11,487 nucleotides of DNA from Candidatus Latescibacterota bacterium (GTDB taxonomy: Bacteria > JAAXHH01 > JABIQT01). The stretch's first letter is position 1; each line of letters opens with the position of its first letter. The stretch is from positions 1 to 11,487 of the forward strand of contig JABIQT010000554.1 of assembly GCA_018667995.1 (NCBI GenBank). The letters run 5' to 3'. Positions 1-7,053 of this stretch are shown here, one piece after another. The translations under genes and the position numbers were made by a program. Under the pieces are notes generated by a model. That model worked only from the letters and a program-made list of their open reading frames with translations. It was not told where the DNA came from and searched no databases.

Positions 1-1
1 C

Positions 2-2767
2 GGACTCACGCGGTATGACGGTACCACTTTCGAGATCCTCGACGTATCCCTCGACTACAGTTTTCTGTGGGGAAGCTGCATGGACGAGTCGGGTGACCTC
101 TGGTTCGGACTCGATCGGCGGCCGGGTAGGCCGGCCGGAGTAGTGCGTTGGGATGGCAGTGACCTGGAGCTCATCGAGGCCGAAGGGTCTGAGGGGATAT
201 CAGGGAATAGTGTGAAGAGTGTTGCATGCTCTGCTGAAAGGGGCATTTACCTGTGTGCCAACGATCTGTATCACATATCAAGCGGTCGCTTGTCCAAGCT
301 CAGGTGGCCAATTGAAGAGGGTGCTCACCATCACTTCAACCGTCTGGGATTTGGGTCAACTGGAGTCCTCACTGTGCTGACGTCAACTGGTGCTTTCACA
401 TGGGAAGGCTCTGATCTCAGGAAGATCTCTAAGGCTGACATGCCTGGATACGCTTCGTTCGCAGTCCACGACGACGTTCACTTCTTGGGTTCTCACGCGG
501 GTCGCCTTGAGAGGGTCTCCAACGAAGAGAGTGACAATGAACTCCAAATCAGCAAGTCTATCCAATCTCTGTTGACCGATAGCGCAGGAAATCTCTGGGT
601 CGGCACTTTCGGGGCAGGTCTGGCTCGTACAGAGCCTGGCGTCTGGCGTCTCTTCGATGGCGACGGACCTGAGTGGTCTCCACTATCCATCACAAGGCGA
701 AACGGGAAGGATGGTGTATGGGTTGGGTCGACCCATGGTCTCGGGACCGCGACTGAGAGTGGTTGGAGCAACCCTCAAGTCCAATCTAGATACGCCATTA
801 CAGCGGTCTGTCAGGATGACTCGGACGGTGTATGGATGGGAGAGCGAAATGGGGCGGTGAGTCTAGTAAGGGACGGAAAGGAGTTTCGTCGTTTTACCTC
901 GGCCGAAGTAAGAGGTTTTCGGGTTTCTACGATTGCCCACGGCGACGACGATGTCTGGTATTCATGTTCTCCAGGACTTGGCCTCAGAAGAATAAGAGCC
1001 CAAAGCGACCCCCCAGTAGACGAGGTCGTAAATGGCGCACCTAGCTGGGTCGGAGCTCTCTGCTATTCTCAAAGCCGTGGTCTACTGATAGGTACGAATT
1101 CGGGAGATAGCGACCGAGTTATTGCCTACAAGGATGGGGAGTTTCTATCCCTCGCCGAAATGACACACCCCGTAACCGCTATCGTGGAACTGGGTGACGA
1201 GATATATGTCGGCACTACGAGAGGATTGGAGATACTACGGGAACGTAGTTCTGAACTTGATAGAGGAGGTCTCGAAGACTTCTGTGTGAAATGCCTCTGC
1301 GTGGATCAAAGTGAGAGGCTATGGGTTGGAACGGAGGGCGCGGGCATGTATCTGTGTCGTGATGCTGAGATGAGTCAGATCCGACTCCCACAGGGAATAA
1401 GTTGGCAAATCATTGATGCGATCGAGGTTGATTCAAGTGAAGGTGTTTGGATTGCTACGCCCGGAGGGCTCGCTCTATACACCCAGCGCTCGCTTGGTGC
1501 ACAATTACCTGCTCTTCAGGTTATAGCTGAAGGTGCTACCAACTCAATTGTCACCATTGAAGCTCACCAAGAGTGCAGCTTGCGATTTGCTGTCCGCGGA
1601 CATGGCTGGCCATCAATAGGAAGCGTCATCAGGTGGAGAATACCGGAGTTTGATTTGGCTTGGGTAACTTCAGAGACACGATCGGTCACCCTGCCGAGAC
1701 TACCCGAAGGTAGCTATTCGATTGAGGCATACGGTAGAGACCGGAATCTGAATCGCAGCCAGGAGTTCAGAACCCAGATTCATGTCACTGCGCGGAGAGT
1801 TGACCTGATGATAGAAGAAGCCTTGAAGGGGCAGCCGACTGCCGAACTCATAGGTCGGAGCGAGGCGAGTGACAATCTAAGGCAGGAACTCACACAAGCG
1901 GCCCTGAGTGAGCTCCCTGTGCTTCTTCTGGGCGAAACAGGCACTGGCAAGACCATGGCGGCGAAAATGCTCCACGATATCAGCCACCGATCAAAGGGGC
2001 CATTTGTATCTGTCAACTGCGCCGCGATAGCCGATTCTCTTGCTGAATCTGAGCTGTTTGGGCACGTCAAGGGCGCATTCACCGGCGCTGTCAGGGATAG
2101 AGTTGGGAAATTCGAGTTGGCAAATGGGGGGACTCTGCTACTGGACGAAATCGGTGATCTAAGCCAACGAATTCAAGCGAAGCTTCTCCACGTTCTGCAT
2201 GACGGATACGTAGAACCACTCGGCGGGTCTGAGCCGGTGCGGGTTGATGTGCGCGTGATAGGTGCTACAAATCGGGACGTAGACGCGGCAATCGCCTCAC
2301 ACCAGTTTCGTGAGGACCTCTACTACCGACTAAACGCATTCGAGATTGAAGTCCCGGCGCTCCATCGGAGGGAGGAGGACATAGAGTTGCTTGCGGAGGT
2401 TTTCATGCGGCAGGTCGCAGATAGGTTGTCGCTACCCTCTCCCATGCTGGATCCCCAAGCGCTCAGCGGGCTCCTCGCTCACAATTGGCCAGGAAACGTT
2501 CGGGAGCTCAAGCACGTCATCGAAAGAGGGGTCATTCTATCGAGCGGGGGGTTGGTGACGCTACATCATCTTGCTCTGCGTCAGGCCCCTCAGCCGATAA
2601 CCGTAGGGCCCTCAATAGTGAGCTGGGATGAGCACGAGCGAGAATATCTCGAAATGGTGCTCGCTTCGACGAATGGGGTTGTTGCCGGAGAAGGTGGTGC
2701 TGCTTCAGCCCTAGGACTCAAGCCCAGTACGCTTCGCAGCCGCATGAAGCGTCTCGGTATCCTGTGA
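2..2767 (+). CDS. Propeller (Reg_prop)/Y_Y_Y sigma-54 activator, 5' end outside window
   Basis: The frame is open from base 2, so the start lies upstream; the ATG at 80 is internal. The visible 921 or so codons begin with repeated blades of the Reg_prop type, marked by motifs such as LWVGT, VWVGS, VWMGE, IYVGT and VWIAT up to about base 1480. A Y_Y_Y-like beta domain follows at about 1575-1790, ending in EGSYSIEAYGRD. A sigma-54 interaction AAA+ domain starts near 1850, with Walker A GETGTGKT (1931-1954), the sigma-54-contacting loop GAFTGA (2072-2089), Walker B LLLDE (2135-2149), and later ATNRD, an REDLYYRLN arginine-finger region and WPGNVREL. A Fis-type HTH of the FhlA/NorR kind (LGLKPSTLRSRMKRLGI) ends the protein. 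No membrane segment separates sensor from ATPase, so it should be a cytoplasmic one-component activator that remodels RNA polymerase-sigma-54. The ligand is unknown. Gene 3700-6768 is a paralogue. Domain assignment is firm; the role of the propeller is inference. Confidence 0.95.
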   Translation, partial: GLTRYDGTTFEILDVSLDYSFLWGSCMDESGDLWFGLDRRPGRPAGVVRWDGSDLELIEAEGSEGISGNSVKSVACSAERGIYLCANDLYHISSGRLSKLRWPIEEGAHHHFNRLGFGSTGVLTVLTSTGAFTWEGSDLRKISKADMPGYASFAVHDDVHFLGSHAGRLERVSNEESDNELQISKSIQSLLTDSAGNLWVGTFGAGLARTEPGVWRLFDGDGPEWSPLSITRRNGKDGVWVGSTHGLGTATESGWSNPQVQSRYAITAVCQDDSDGVWMGERNGAVSLVRDGKEFRRFTSAEVRGFRVSTIAHGDDDVWYSCSPGLGLRRIRAQSDPPVDEVVNGAPSWVGALCYSQSRGLLIGTNSGDSDRVIAYKDGEFLSLAEMTHPVTAIVELGDEIYVGTTRGLEILRERSSELDRGGLEDFCVKCLCVDQSERLWVGTEGAGMYLCRDAEMSQIRLPQGISWQIIDAIEVDSSEGVWIATPGGLALYTQRSLGAQLPALQVIAEGATNSIVTIEAHQECSLRFAVRGHGWPSIGSVIRWRIPEFDLAWVTSETRSVTLPRLPEGSYSIEAYGRDRNLNRSQEFRTQIHVTARRVDLMIEEALKGQPTAELIGRSEASDNLRQELTQAALSELPVLLLGETGTGKTMAAKMLHDISHRSKGPFVSVNCAAIADSLAESELFGHVKGAFTGAVRDRVGKFELANGGTLLLDEIGDLSQRIQAKLLHVLHDGYVEPLGGSEPVRVDVRVIGATNRDVDAAIASHQFREDLYYRLNAFEIEVPALHRREEDIELLAEVFMRQVADRLSLPSPMLDPQALSGLLAHNWPGNVRELKHVIERGVILSSGGLVTLHHLALRQAPQPITVGPSIVSWDEHEREYLEMVLASTNGVVAGEGGAASALGLKPSTLRSRMKRLGIL

Positions 2768-2768
2768 G

Positions 2769-2810
2769 ACGAAATATCGTGCATCTGTTCCACGTGACGC
2801 GATATTCCGT
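2769..2810. promoter_or_regulatory. Inverted pair of 12-bp dyads, probable activator binding sites
   Basis: ACGAAATATCGT (2769-2780) and GCGATATTCCGT (2799-2810) are imperfect palindromes. They are also near inverted copies of each other, with centres 30 bp apart. They start one base after the stop codon of the upstream activator gene. The same arrangement occurs at 6770-6809. The half-site ACGAAAT/ATTTCGT resembles the FhlA upstream activating sequence as I recall it (CATTTCGTACGAAATG), and the neighbouring activators carry FhlA-like HTHs. The pair could also fold as an RNA hairpin, but no U tract follows. Confidence 0.6.
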
Positions 2811-2869
2811 GCTCTGCCCTAACCGACTGTGGAATCACAGGTTTGGCGTGGCCGTCAAATGAACGCGAC

Positions 2870-2881
2870 GCGACATGTCGT
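2870..2881. promoter_or_regulatory. Third dyad copy upstream of the AraC-type gene
   Basis: GCGACATGTCGT keeps the outer CGA...TCG arms of the 12-bp family and its inner CATG is self-complementary. The nine bases before and into it (AACGCGACG, 2862-2870) also occur at 6792-6800, next to a dyad in the other intergenic region. It lies about 80 bp upstream of the candidate sigma-54 promoter at 2961, a usual distance for an enhancer site. It is the most diverged copy in its core. Confidence 0.45.
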
Positions 2882-2960
2882 TTAGACATGGCGAAACAGA
2901 GATTCAGGTAAATGTCCGTATGTGTCATAGTTTCCGGCACTTATGACTACTTTTTGTGGA

Positions 2961-2976
2961 TGGCACGCTTCATGAT
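2961..2976 (+). promoter_or_regulatory. Candidate sigma-54 promoter for the AraC-type/activator operon
   Basis: TGGCACGCTTCATGAT matches the -24 element TGGCACG exactly. The -12 element is poor: ATGAT against TTGCW, with GA in place of the nearly invariant GC. Spacing from GG to the -12 G is right. Transcription would begin near 2988, giving a leader of about 26 nt before the ATG at 3014 and excluding the upstream ATG at 2912. Dyads lie 80-190 bp upstream. The weak -12 keeps confidence low. Confidence 0.35.
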
Positions 2977-3002
2977 AGGTCGAATGGCACAACCCTCTAC
3001 CG

Positions 3003-3009
3003 AAAGGTG
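3003..3009 (+). promoter_or_regulatory. Ribosome binding site supporting the start at 3014
   Basis: AAAGGTG ends four bases before the ATG at 3014. It favours this start over the in-frame ATG at 2912, which would add 34 residues lacking the character of a receiver-like fold and would lie upstream of the candidate promoter. Confidence 0.5.
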
Positions 3010-3013
3010 CACC

Positions 3014-3697
3014 ATGTCGACAGTAGCCATACTTCAGAAGAATTTACATTGGATCGACGAACTGACGGTTGGGCTATCCCGTCTTCGTATTGACGTGACC
3101 CACGTCCGGGACGGCTTAGAGCTTCGGACCTCCGGTGCCGATATCGGACTTGCTGAGGCGAGTCTCTTCCATCATGAGTATTCAGGCGATGAGTGTCGAC
3201 CGCCGCTCATACTCGTCGCCGAAGAGGGGGACTACGAAGCCGCATTGCTGGCATTGAAACTGAGGGTCACGGACTTCTGGACAACGACGATCCCGATCCC
3301 AACGGCCATTGAGCGAATTGATACTCTCCTGCTTCAGACTCTTCCATCTCCGCACTACCTAGCTCGCCGCATCGACAGATACCTCAGCCAGAATCATTCC
3401 ACAACCTCAATTGACTCGACCTCAGTTGCAAGGGAATTCGGAATTTCACCCGGATATGTGTCCCGACTGATGAACTTGGCGCCTTGGAAGGGCTTCGGTA
3501 AGAGGCTGCTGCACCATAGAATCAGACATGCTGAGCATCTGTTGACCCACACTGACGAGCCGCTATACCTCGTGTCGGAAGAATGCGGTTTCAAGTCCCC
3601 GGCAAGGTTCAGTGAGGCGTTCTCGAGAGCTGTTGGCGTTCCACCTAAGAGGTTTCGCTCTGGCGCAAGATCAATTGCACCACGACGAGGCAAATAG
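3014..3697 (+). CDS. AraC-family regulator with degenerate receiver-like N-terminus
   Basis: The 227-residue product ends in an AraC/XylS-type double HTH (about residues 115-220). Visible marks are VAREFGISPGYVSRLMN for the first HTH, RIRHAEHLLTHTDEPLYLVS for the linker, and CGFKSPARFSEAFSRAVGVP followed by KRFR for the second. The first 105 or so residues alternate strand- and helix-like stretches as in a response-regulator receiver, with RPPLILVAEEGDYEAALLAL resembling beta4-alpha4. The N-terminal acidic pair, the phosphorylatable Asp and the Lys expected before the last helix cannot be found, so it is probably a pseudo-receiver not controlled by phosphorylation; this is inference. The start at 3014 has AAAGGTG in front; an ATG at 2912 is in frame but less likely. 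The stop codon is two bases from the GTG of the next activator gene, so the two form an operon. Arg is often AGA/AGG (10 of 22), unlike the downstream biosynthetic genes. Confidence 0.88.
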   Translation: MSTVAILQKNLHWIDELTVGLSRLRIDVTHVRDGLELRTSGADIGLAEASLFHHEYSGDECRPPLILVAEEGDYEAALLALKLRVTDFWTTTIPIPTAIERIDTLLLQTLPSPHYLARRIDRYLSQNHSTTSIDSTSVAREFGISPGYVSRLMNLAPWKGFGKRLLHHRIRHAEHLLTHTDEPLYLVSEECGFKSPARFSEAFSRAVGVPPKRFRSGARSIAPRRGK

Positions 3698-3700
3698 GAG
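3687..3700 (+). promoter_or_regulatory. Two overlapping ribosome-binding possibilities for the second activator
   Basis: GAGG at 3687-3690 lies nine bases before the GTG at 3700. AGGAG at 3696-3700 lies eight bases before an in-frame TTG at 3709. The stronger Shine-Dalgarno therefore points to the TTG, which would shorten the protein by three residues. Either choice keeps translation coupled to the AraC-type gene. Confidence 0.4.
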
Positions 3701-6700
3701 TGGATTCGTTGCTTGATTCGGTATGGCCCCGCCAAGGGATCTGGCAATCATTCGGCCTGGCTCACGGCCTTCCCGACATGAAGGTGGAGGGGCTTTGCAT
3801 CGACTCAAGAGGCGTTGTCTGGGCAGGGACTCATGACAAGGGGGTCGCCTTCTATGATGGGTCGAGTTTCGCCTGTCTCTCTCGGCAGGAAGGTCTCCCG
3901 GGGCACGGTGTCTATGCTATTCGCTCACTAGGGAACGGCACCGTCTTACTTGCTACAGATGACGGGATTGCCAGATATGCCAACGGCGGATTGGAGTGCT
4001 TGGATGGTGATCATGGTCCAGTACTGTGGGGTTGTGCGACCCATGGTGACAGGATCTATTTCGGCCTTGATCGCCTATCGGGGGAGCCTCCGCGAATCGC
4101 AATCTGTGATGAAAATAGTGTAAATGTTGTAGAACTTGACGATCAGCCTGACGCTCGCGGAATGAGTGTTACGGCGATGACGCTGGCAGGGGATGGCAAC
4201 ATCTGGTGTGGAGGGACTCATCTCTACTCATATGACGGAAAGGAATTCGATAGGAAGGATACTCCAGGGGACCTAGGGCAGATCAGGGTCCTCTGTGCTC
4301 GGGAGACCTCGTCCGAAATATGGGGAGCGGCAGATTCAGGTCTTTTCCGCATCAGAGATGGTGAGTTCGAACCACTACAGGGGCCAGAGACAATCCAGGG
4401 CATGGTCGAAAGTAATGCGGGCGATCTTTGGGCGACGGGCCATGACGGGAACCTGTATCGCGCACGAGGTTCGAGTCTGGTTACCGAGTCCAACATCGGC
4501 GTGCCATTGTGGCGTGGGGTTGTTGTCGATCCCGAAGGAAGGATTTGGGTGGGCTCGTACGGCTACGGTCTTTTCTGTTACGATCCAACTAGGATGATGA
4601 TTCCAGTGACAGCGAGAGGAGGCGCAGGTATAGCCTCAGCGGCTGCGGTTGGCAGCGACGGTGACCTCTGGATCGGCTCAGGATCTGAGCTAATCCGTTC
4701 TCAAAACGATCTTGCTCCGGAGGTTCTGACGTGGCCGGCAGAGATCAGTTCACACGCAATCACCGCGTTGCTAGTCGACTCCGATGGCACGCTCTGGATT
4801 GGCAAGAGGAACGGAACAGTTTTTAGAATCGAGCGCAGCGATATCACGCAGTGTCAGACTCACGACAGTATTGAGGGGTACGGAATACGTGATCTTGCGC
4901 AAGACAATCTGGGGAATGTCTGGTTTTGCTTGGGTTACTCTGATGGTTTCGGGTACTTCGACCGGTCGGGGACGATCTCTATGGTCTCGGTGCCTGGAGG
5001 ACCCTCAAGAGTTGCTTGCGTGGCGCCGTCGAGTACCGGATCTATTTATCTCGGAGTACAGCGATTCGGCGAGTGGGATGGGGTGTGGGAATATGTCGAC
5101 GGTGAGGTTCATCGTGTTGCTGGAACGCAGGGCGTGTCAGCAAACGCTATGCTCGAGGATGAGCAAGGGATACTCTGGGTCGGAACGTCAGAGGGTGTCC
5201 TCAGGTTGGACAACGAATTTGCGGTTACTTACAACATGTCTGACGGTCTACCTTCTGACCTCGTCACGTGCCTTTTCGAGGATTCAAGAGGTGTTCTCTG
5301 GATAGGGACTGAGGGGGGCGGCGCTGCATGCTACGACGGAGGGGTTTTTCAGACGGTCCGAGTTCCCTCCAATCCGGCACTAAACTCAGTCGTTTCAGTT
5401 TCGCAGGCGGTCGATGACGAAATCTGGTTCGCAACAAACGGCGGCGTCGTTCGATATCGGCAAAAAAGGGTTCTCCCTACTGTCGAGATGCTACAGGTGT
5501 CAGCCGACCGTGATCACCTACCTCGGGACGGGCTTCAGCTTCCTGACACCGCAGGGCGTGTTTCCATTTCGTTTAGGGGACTCTCTCGCTCGGTTGTTTC
5601 TTCGGATCTCGTATATCGGCATCGGCTAGTCGGGCTTTCTGACGAATGGACACAGACTCGCGAACTCGAGGCCGAATTCGTGAAGCTGAGGCCGCGAAAT
5701 TACCGATTCGAACTTCAAGCAGTCGATCCCGACCTAAACTACTCAGAAGTTCTTGCGATCGACTTCGACGTCACAGAGGATCCTAGAATTGGAGCTCTTA
5801 CGGCGGCGCTGAGTGACGCTCGTCACGGAGAATTTATTGGCGAGAGTGAGGCCCTAGAGGAAGTTAGGCGTCAGGTTCGAGAGGTGGGTTGGACCGACCT
5901 TACCGTTCTGATATTGGGGGAGACCGGGACAGGCAAAGGCCTCGCAGCTAGATTGGTTCACGAGCTTAGTGAGAGGCGCAACGGTCCTTTCATTCACGTG
6001 AATTGTGGAGCGTTGCCCTCGGGTCTGGTTGACAGCGAATTGTTTGGACACGACAAGGGGGCCTTCACTGGCGCGATTTCCAAGAAGCTAGGAAAGTTCG
6101 AACTCGCGGAAGGTGGATCGATCTTTTTGGACGAGATCGGCGATCTGCCTGAAGAGTCGCAGACAAGACTGTTACGAGTGCTTCAAGATCGTTGCATAGA
6201 GCGTGTAGGTGGGGCCACGACAATCCCGATTGATGTGCGCGTCATCGCAGCCACCAATCGCGATCTGACGGAGGCTGTCCGAAAAGCGGAGTACCGAGCC
6301 GATCTCTTCTACAGGCTCAACGTGTTTCCCATTACGATTCCACCGCTCAGAGCACGAGTTGAAGACATTTCGCAACTCTCGAACCACTTTGCTGATACCT
6401 TTTCTGATCACCTGAATGTGCCCATGCCGATCATGTCTGAAAGCGCTCAAAGGGCACTAATGGAATACGGGTGGCCAGGCAACGTACGTGAGCTTGAACA
6501 CACGATTCAGAGGGCTGTGTTGCTGGCGAGGGGGGGGGTGATTGGAAGGGAGCATCTGGGAATGGTTTCTTCCGACGAGGCACCCCAGGGTGATCAAGGA
6601 ATGATTATTCCCTTGTCAGCTTACGAGAAGCAATATATCGAGCGGGTTCTTCGGATCACCGATGGCGTGATTCATGGCGCGAAAGGGGCTGCTAAGCTTC

Positions 6701-6768
6701 TTGGAATGAAACCGACTACTCTCAGAAGCCGCATCGAAAAGCTAGGAGTGAAGCGACCCTTGAGATAA
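3700..6768 (+). CDS. Propeller (Reg_prop)/Y_Y_Y sigma-54 activator, complete
   Basis: This 1022-residue paralogue of the gene at 2-2767 shows the whole architecture. Residues about 12-600 hold roughly a dozen Reg_prop blades (VVWAGT, RIWVGS, DLWIGS, TLWIGK, ILWVGT, VLWIGT), enough for two seven-bladed propellers, with the family opening 'W.SFG..HGLPD'. A Y_Y_Y domain spans about 620-693. The sigma-54 AAA+ domain (about 705-950) has Walker A GETGTGKG (740-747), GAFTGA (787-792), FLDEIGD Walker B, AATNRD, RADLFYRLN and WPGNVREL. A Fis/FhlA-type HTH (LGMKPTTLRSRIEKLGV) closes it. There is no signal peptide or membrane helix, so the sensor should be cytoplasmic. In histidine kinases such as Bacteroides hybrid sensors, the same Reg_prop/Y_Y_Y modules are periplasmic and bind glycans. 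Start: GTG 3700, or TTG 3709 with a better RBS. It probably activates the sigma-54 promoter at 6993. A run of nine G (6530-6538) precedes the HTH coding part. Confidence 0.96.
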   Translation: MDSLLDSVWPRQGIWQSFGLAHGLPDMKVEGLCIDSRGVVWAGTHDKGVAFYDGSSFACLSRQEGLPGHGVYAIRSLGNGTVLLATDDGIARYANGGLECLDGDHGPVLWGCATHGDRIYFGLDRLSGEPPRIAICDENSVNVVELDDQPDARGMSVTAMTLAGDGNIWCGGTHLYSYDGKEFDRKDTPGDLGQIRVLCARETSSEIWGAADSGLFRIRDGEFEPLQGPETIQGMVESNAGDLWATGHDGNLYRARGSSLVTESNIGVPLWRGVVVDPEGRIWVGSYGYGLFCYDPTRMMIPVTARGGAGIASAAAVGSDGDLWIGSGSELIRSQNDLAPEVLTWPAEISSHAITALLVDSDGTLWIGKRNGTVFRIERSDITQCQTHDSIEGYGIRDLAQDNLGNVWFCLGYSDGFGYFDRSGTISMVSVPGGPSRVACVAPSSTGSIYLGVQRFGEWDGVWEYVDGEVHRVAGTQGVSANAMLEDEQGILWVGTSEGVLRLDNEFAVTYNMSDGLPSDLVTCLFEDSRGVLWIGTEGGGAACYDGGVFQTVRVPSNPALNSVVSVSQAVDDEIWFATNGGVVRYRQKRVLPTVEMLQVSADRDHLPRDGLQLPDTAGRVSISFRGLSRSVVSSDLVYRHRLVGLSDEWTQTRELEAEFVKLRPRNYRFELQAVDPDLNYSEVLAIDFDVTEDPRIGALTAALSDARHGEFIGESEALEEVRRQVREVGWTDLTVLILGETGTGKGLAARLVHELSERRNGPFIHVNCGALPSGLVDSELFGHDKGAFTGAISKKLGKFELAEGGSIFLDEIGDLPEESQTRLLRVLQDRCIERVGGATTIPIDVRVIAATNRDLTEAVRKAEYRADLFYRLNVFPITIPPLRARVEDISQLSNHFADTFSDHLNVPMPIMSESAQRALMEYGWPGNVRELEHTIQRAVLLARGGVIGREHLGMVSSDEAPQGDQGMIIPLSAYEKQYIERVLRITDGVIHGAKGAAKLLGMKPTTLRSRIEKLGVKRPLR
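6530..6538. repeat. G9 homopolymer inside the activator gene
   Basis: Nine consecutive G encode part of LARGGVIG between the AAA+ core and the HTH. The paralogue has six G at the matching place (2546-2551). Slippage by one base would remove the DNA-binding domain while leaving the ATPase. The frame is intact as given. Confidence 0.6.
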
Positions 6769-6769
6769 A

Positions 6770-6809
6770 GCGAAATATCGTAACTGTGACAAACGCGACG
6801 ATATTTCGT
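6770..6809. promoter_or_regulatory. Inverted pair of 12-bp dyads, probable activator binding sites
   Basis: GCGAAATATCGT (6770-6781) and ACGATATTTCGT (6798-6809) are inverted copies with 11 Watson-Crick pairs plus a G:T and a 16-bp spacer. Like the pair at 2769-2810, they start one base after the stop codon of a sigma-54 activator gene. Centres are 28 bp apart, against 30 bp there. They lie about 185-225 bp upstream of the sigma-54 promoter, a typical enhancer position. Use as an RNA hairpin terminator is less likely because no immediate U tract follows. Confidence 0.65.
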
Positions 6810-6879
6810 AGAAGCAACCTAAGGCCTTGTTTTATTACTCTCTTGCCGAGTTTTCGATTCTTGGAAAGTCTTAGTTGTC

Positions 6880-6891
6880 ACGTTATTTCGT
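6880..6891. promoter_or_regulatory. Dyad copy, half-site ATTTCGTA
   Basis: ACGTTATTTCGT differs by one base from ACGATATTTCGT at 6798-6809. The 10-mer TCGTAACTGT across its end (6888-6897) is also found at 6778-6787 across the first dyad of this region. It is about 100 bp upstream of the sigma-54 promoter. Confidence 0.55.
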
Positions 6892-6924
6892 AACTGTCAA
6901 ACGTCGAATGAGCATCAACAGTAT

Positions 6925-6936
6925 CCGGTATTCCGT
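6925..6936. promoter_or_regulatory. Diverged dyad copy nearest the promoter
   Basis: CCGGTATTCCGT shares TATTCCGT with the copy at 2799-2810 (GCGATATTCCGT). It is the last of four family members in this intergenic region and lies 57 bp upstream of the -24 element. An A/T-rich stretch (about 6946-6968) separates it from the promoter and could aid DNA bending; no clear IHF consensus is seen. Confidence 0.4.
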
Positions 6937-6992
6937 ACCTATCCTTAGAATAAACAATACTATAGAAACGGTTTTCACCGACATGTGATCTC

Positions 6993-7008
6993 TGGCACAC
7001 TCTGTGCT
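6993..7008 (+). promoter_or_regulatory. Sigma-54 promoter of the peptide-glycosyltransferase operon
   Basis: TGGCACACTCTGTGCT fits the consensus TGGCACGNNNNTTGCW at all but two positions (A for G at 7, G for T at 12). GG (-24) and GC (-12) are correctly spaced. Transcription would start near 7018-7020, leaving a leader of about 45 nt before the small secreted-protein gene. Two sigma-54 activator genes and four dyad repeats lie directly upstream, which strongly supports the call. Confidence 0.8.
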
Positions 7009-7024
7009 CTCTTTGTTCCCGTCG

Positions 7025-7047
7025 ACACGGCTGATACCCAGCCGTGT
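7025..7047 (+). promoter_or_regulatory. 5' leader stem-loop
   Basis: ACACGGCT (7025-7032) and AGCCGTGT (7040-7047) form a perfect 8-bp stem with a 7-nt loop. It begins only a few bases after the predicted sigma-54 start site and ends six bases before AGGAG. A stem at the extreme 5' end usually stabilises an mRNA; control of ribosome access is the alternative. A run of five A follows on the sense strand rather than U, so it is not an intrinsic terminator. Confidence 0.6.
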
Positions 7048-7053
7048 AAAAAC

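Noticed and set aside
2769-2810. The inverted dyad pairs after both activator genes as rho-independent terminators.
   Set aside because: They can form stems of 10-11 pairs, but the loops are long (16-18 nt), the stems are A/T-rich and no U tract follows directly. The single dyads at 2870, 6880 and 6925 fit DNA-binding sites better.
2981-3000. A second TGGCAC at 2985 as another sigma-54 promoter.
   Set aside because: The bases 12 positions downstream are TA instead of GC, so the -12 element is missing.
2912-3013. An in-frame ATG at 2912 that would extend the AraC-type protein by 34 residues.
   Set aside because: The extra residues do not resemble the start of a receiver-like fold, AAAGGTG precedes the ATG at 3014, and a candidate promoter at 2961-2976 lies inside the extension.
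5917-5940. Walker A of the second activator ending GKG rather than GK[ST], as a sign of a dead ATPase.
   Set aside because: Sigma-54 activators commonly have Glu at this place (GESGTGKE), so Ser/Thr is not required; the rest of the ATPase and the GAFTGA loop are intact.
6770-6936. Repeated 12-mers as a CRISPR-like array.
   Set aside because: The copies are short, diverged, in both orientations and unevenly spaced, with no Cas gene nearby.
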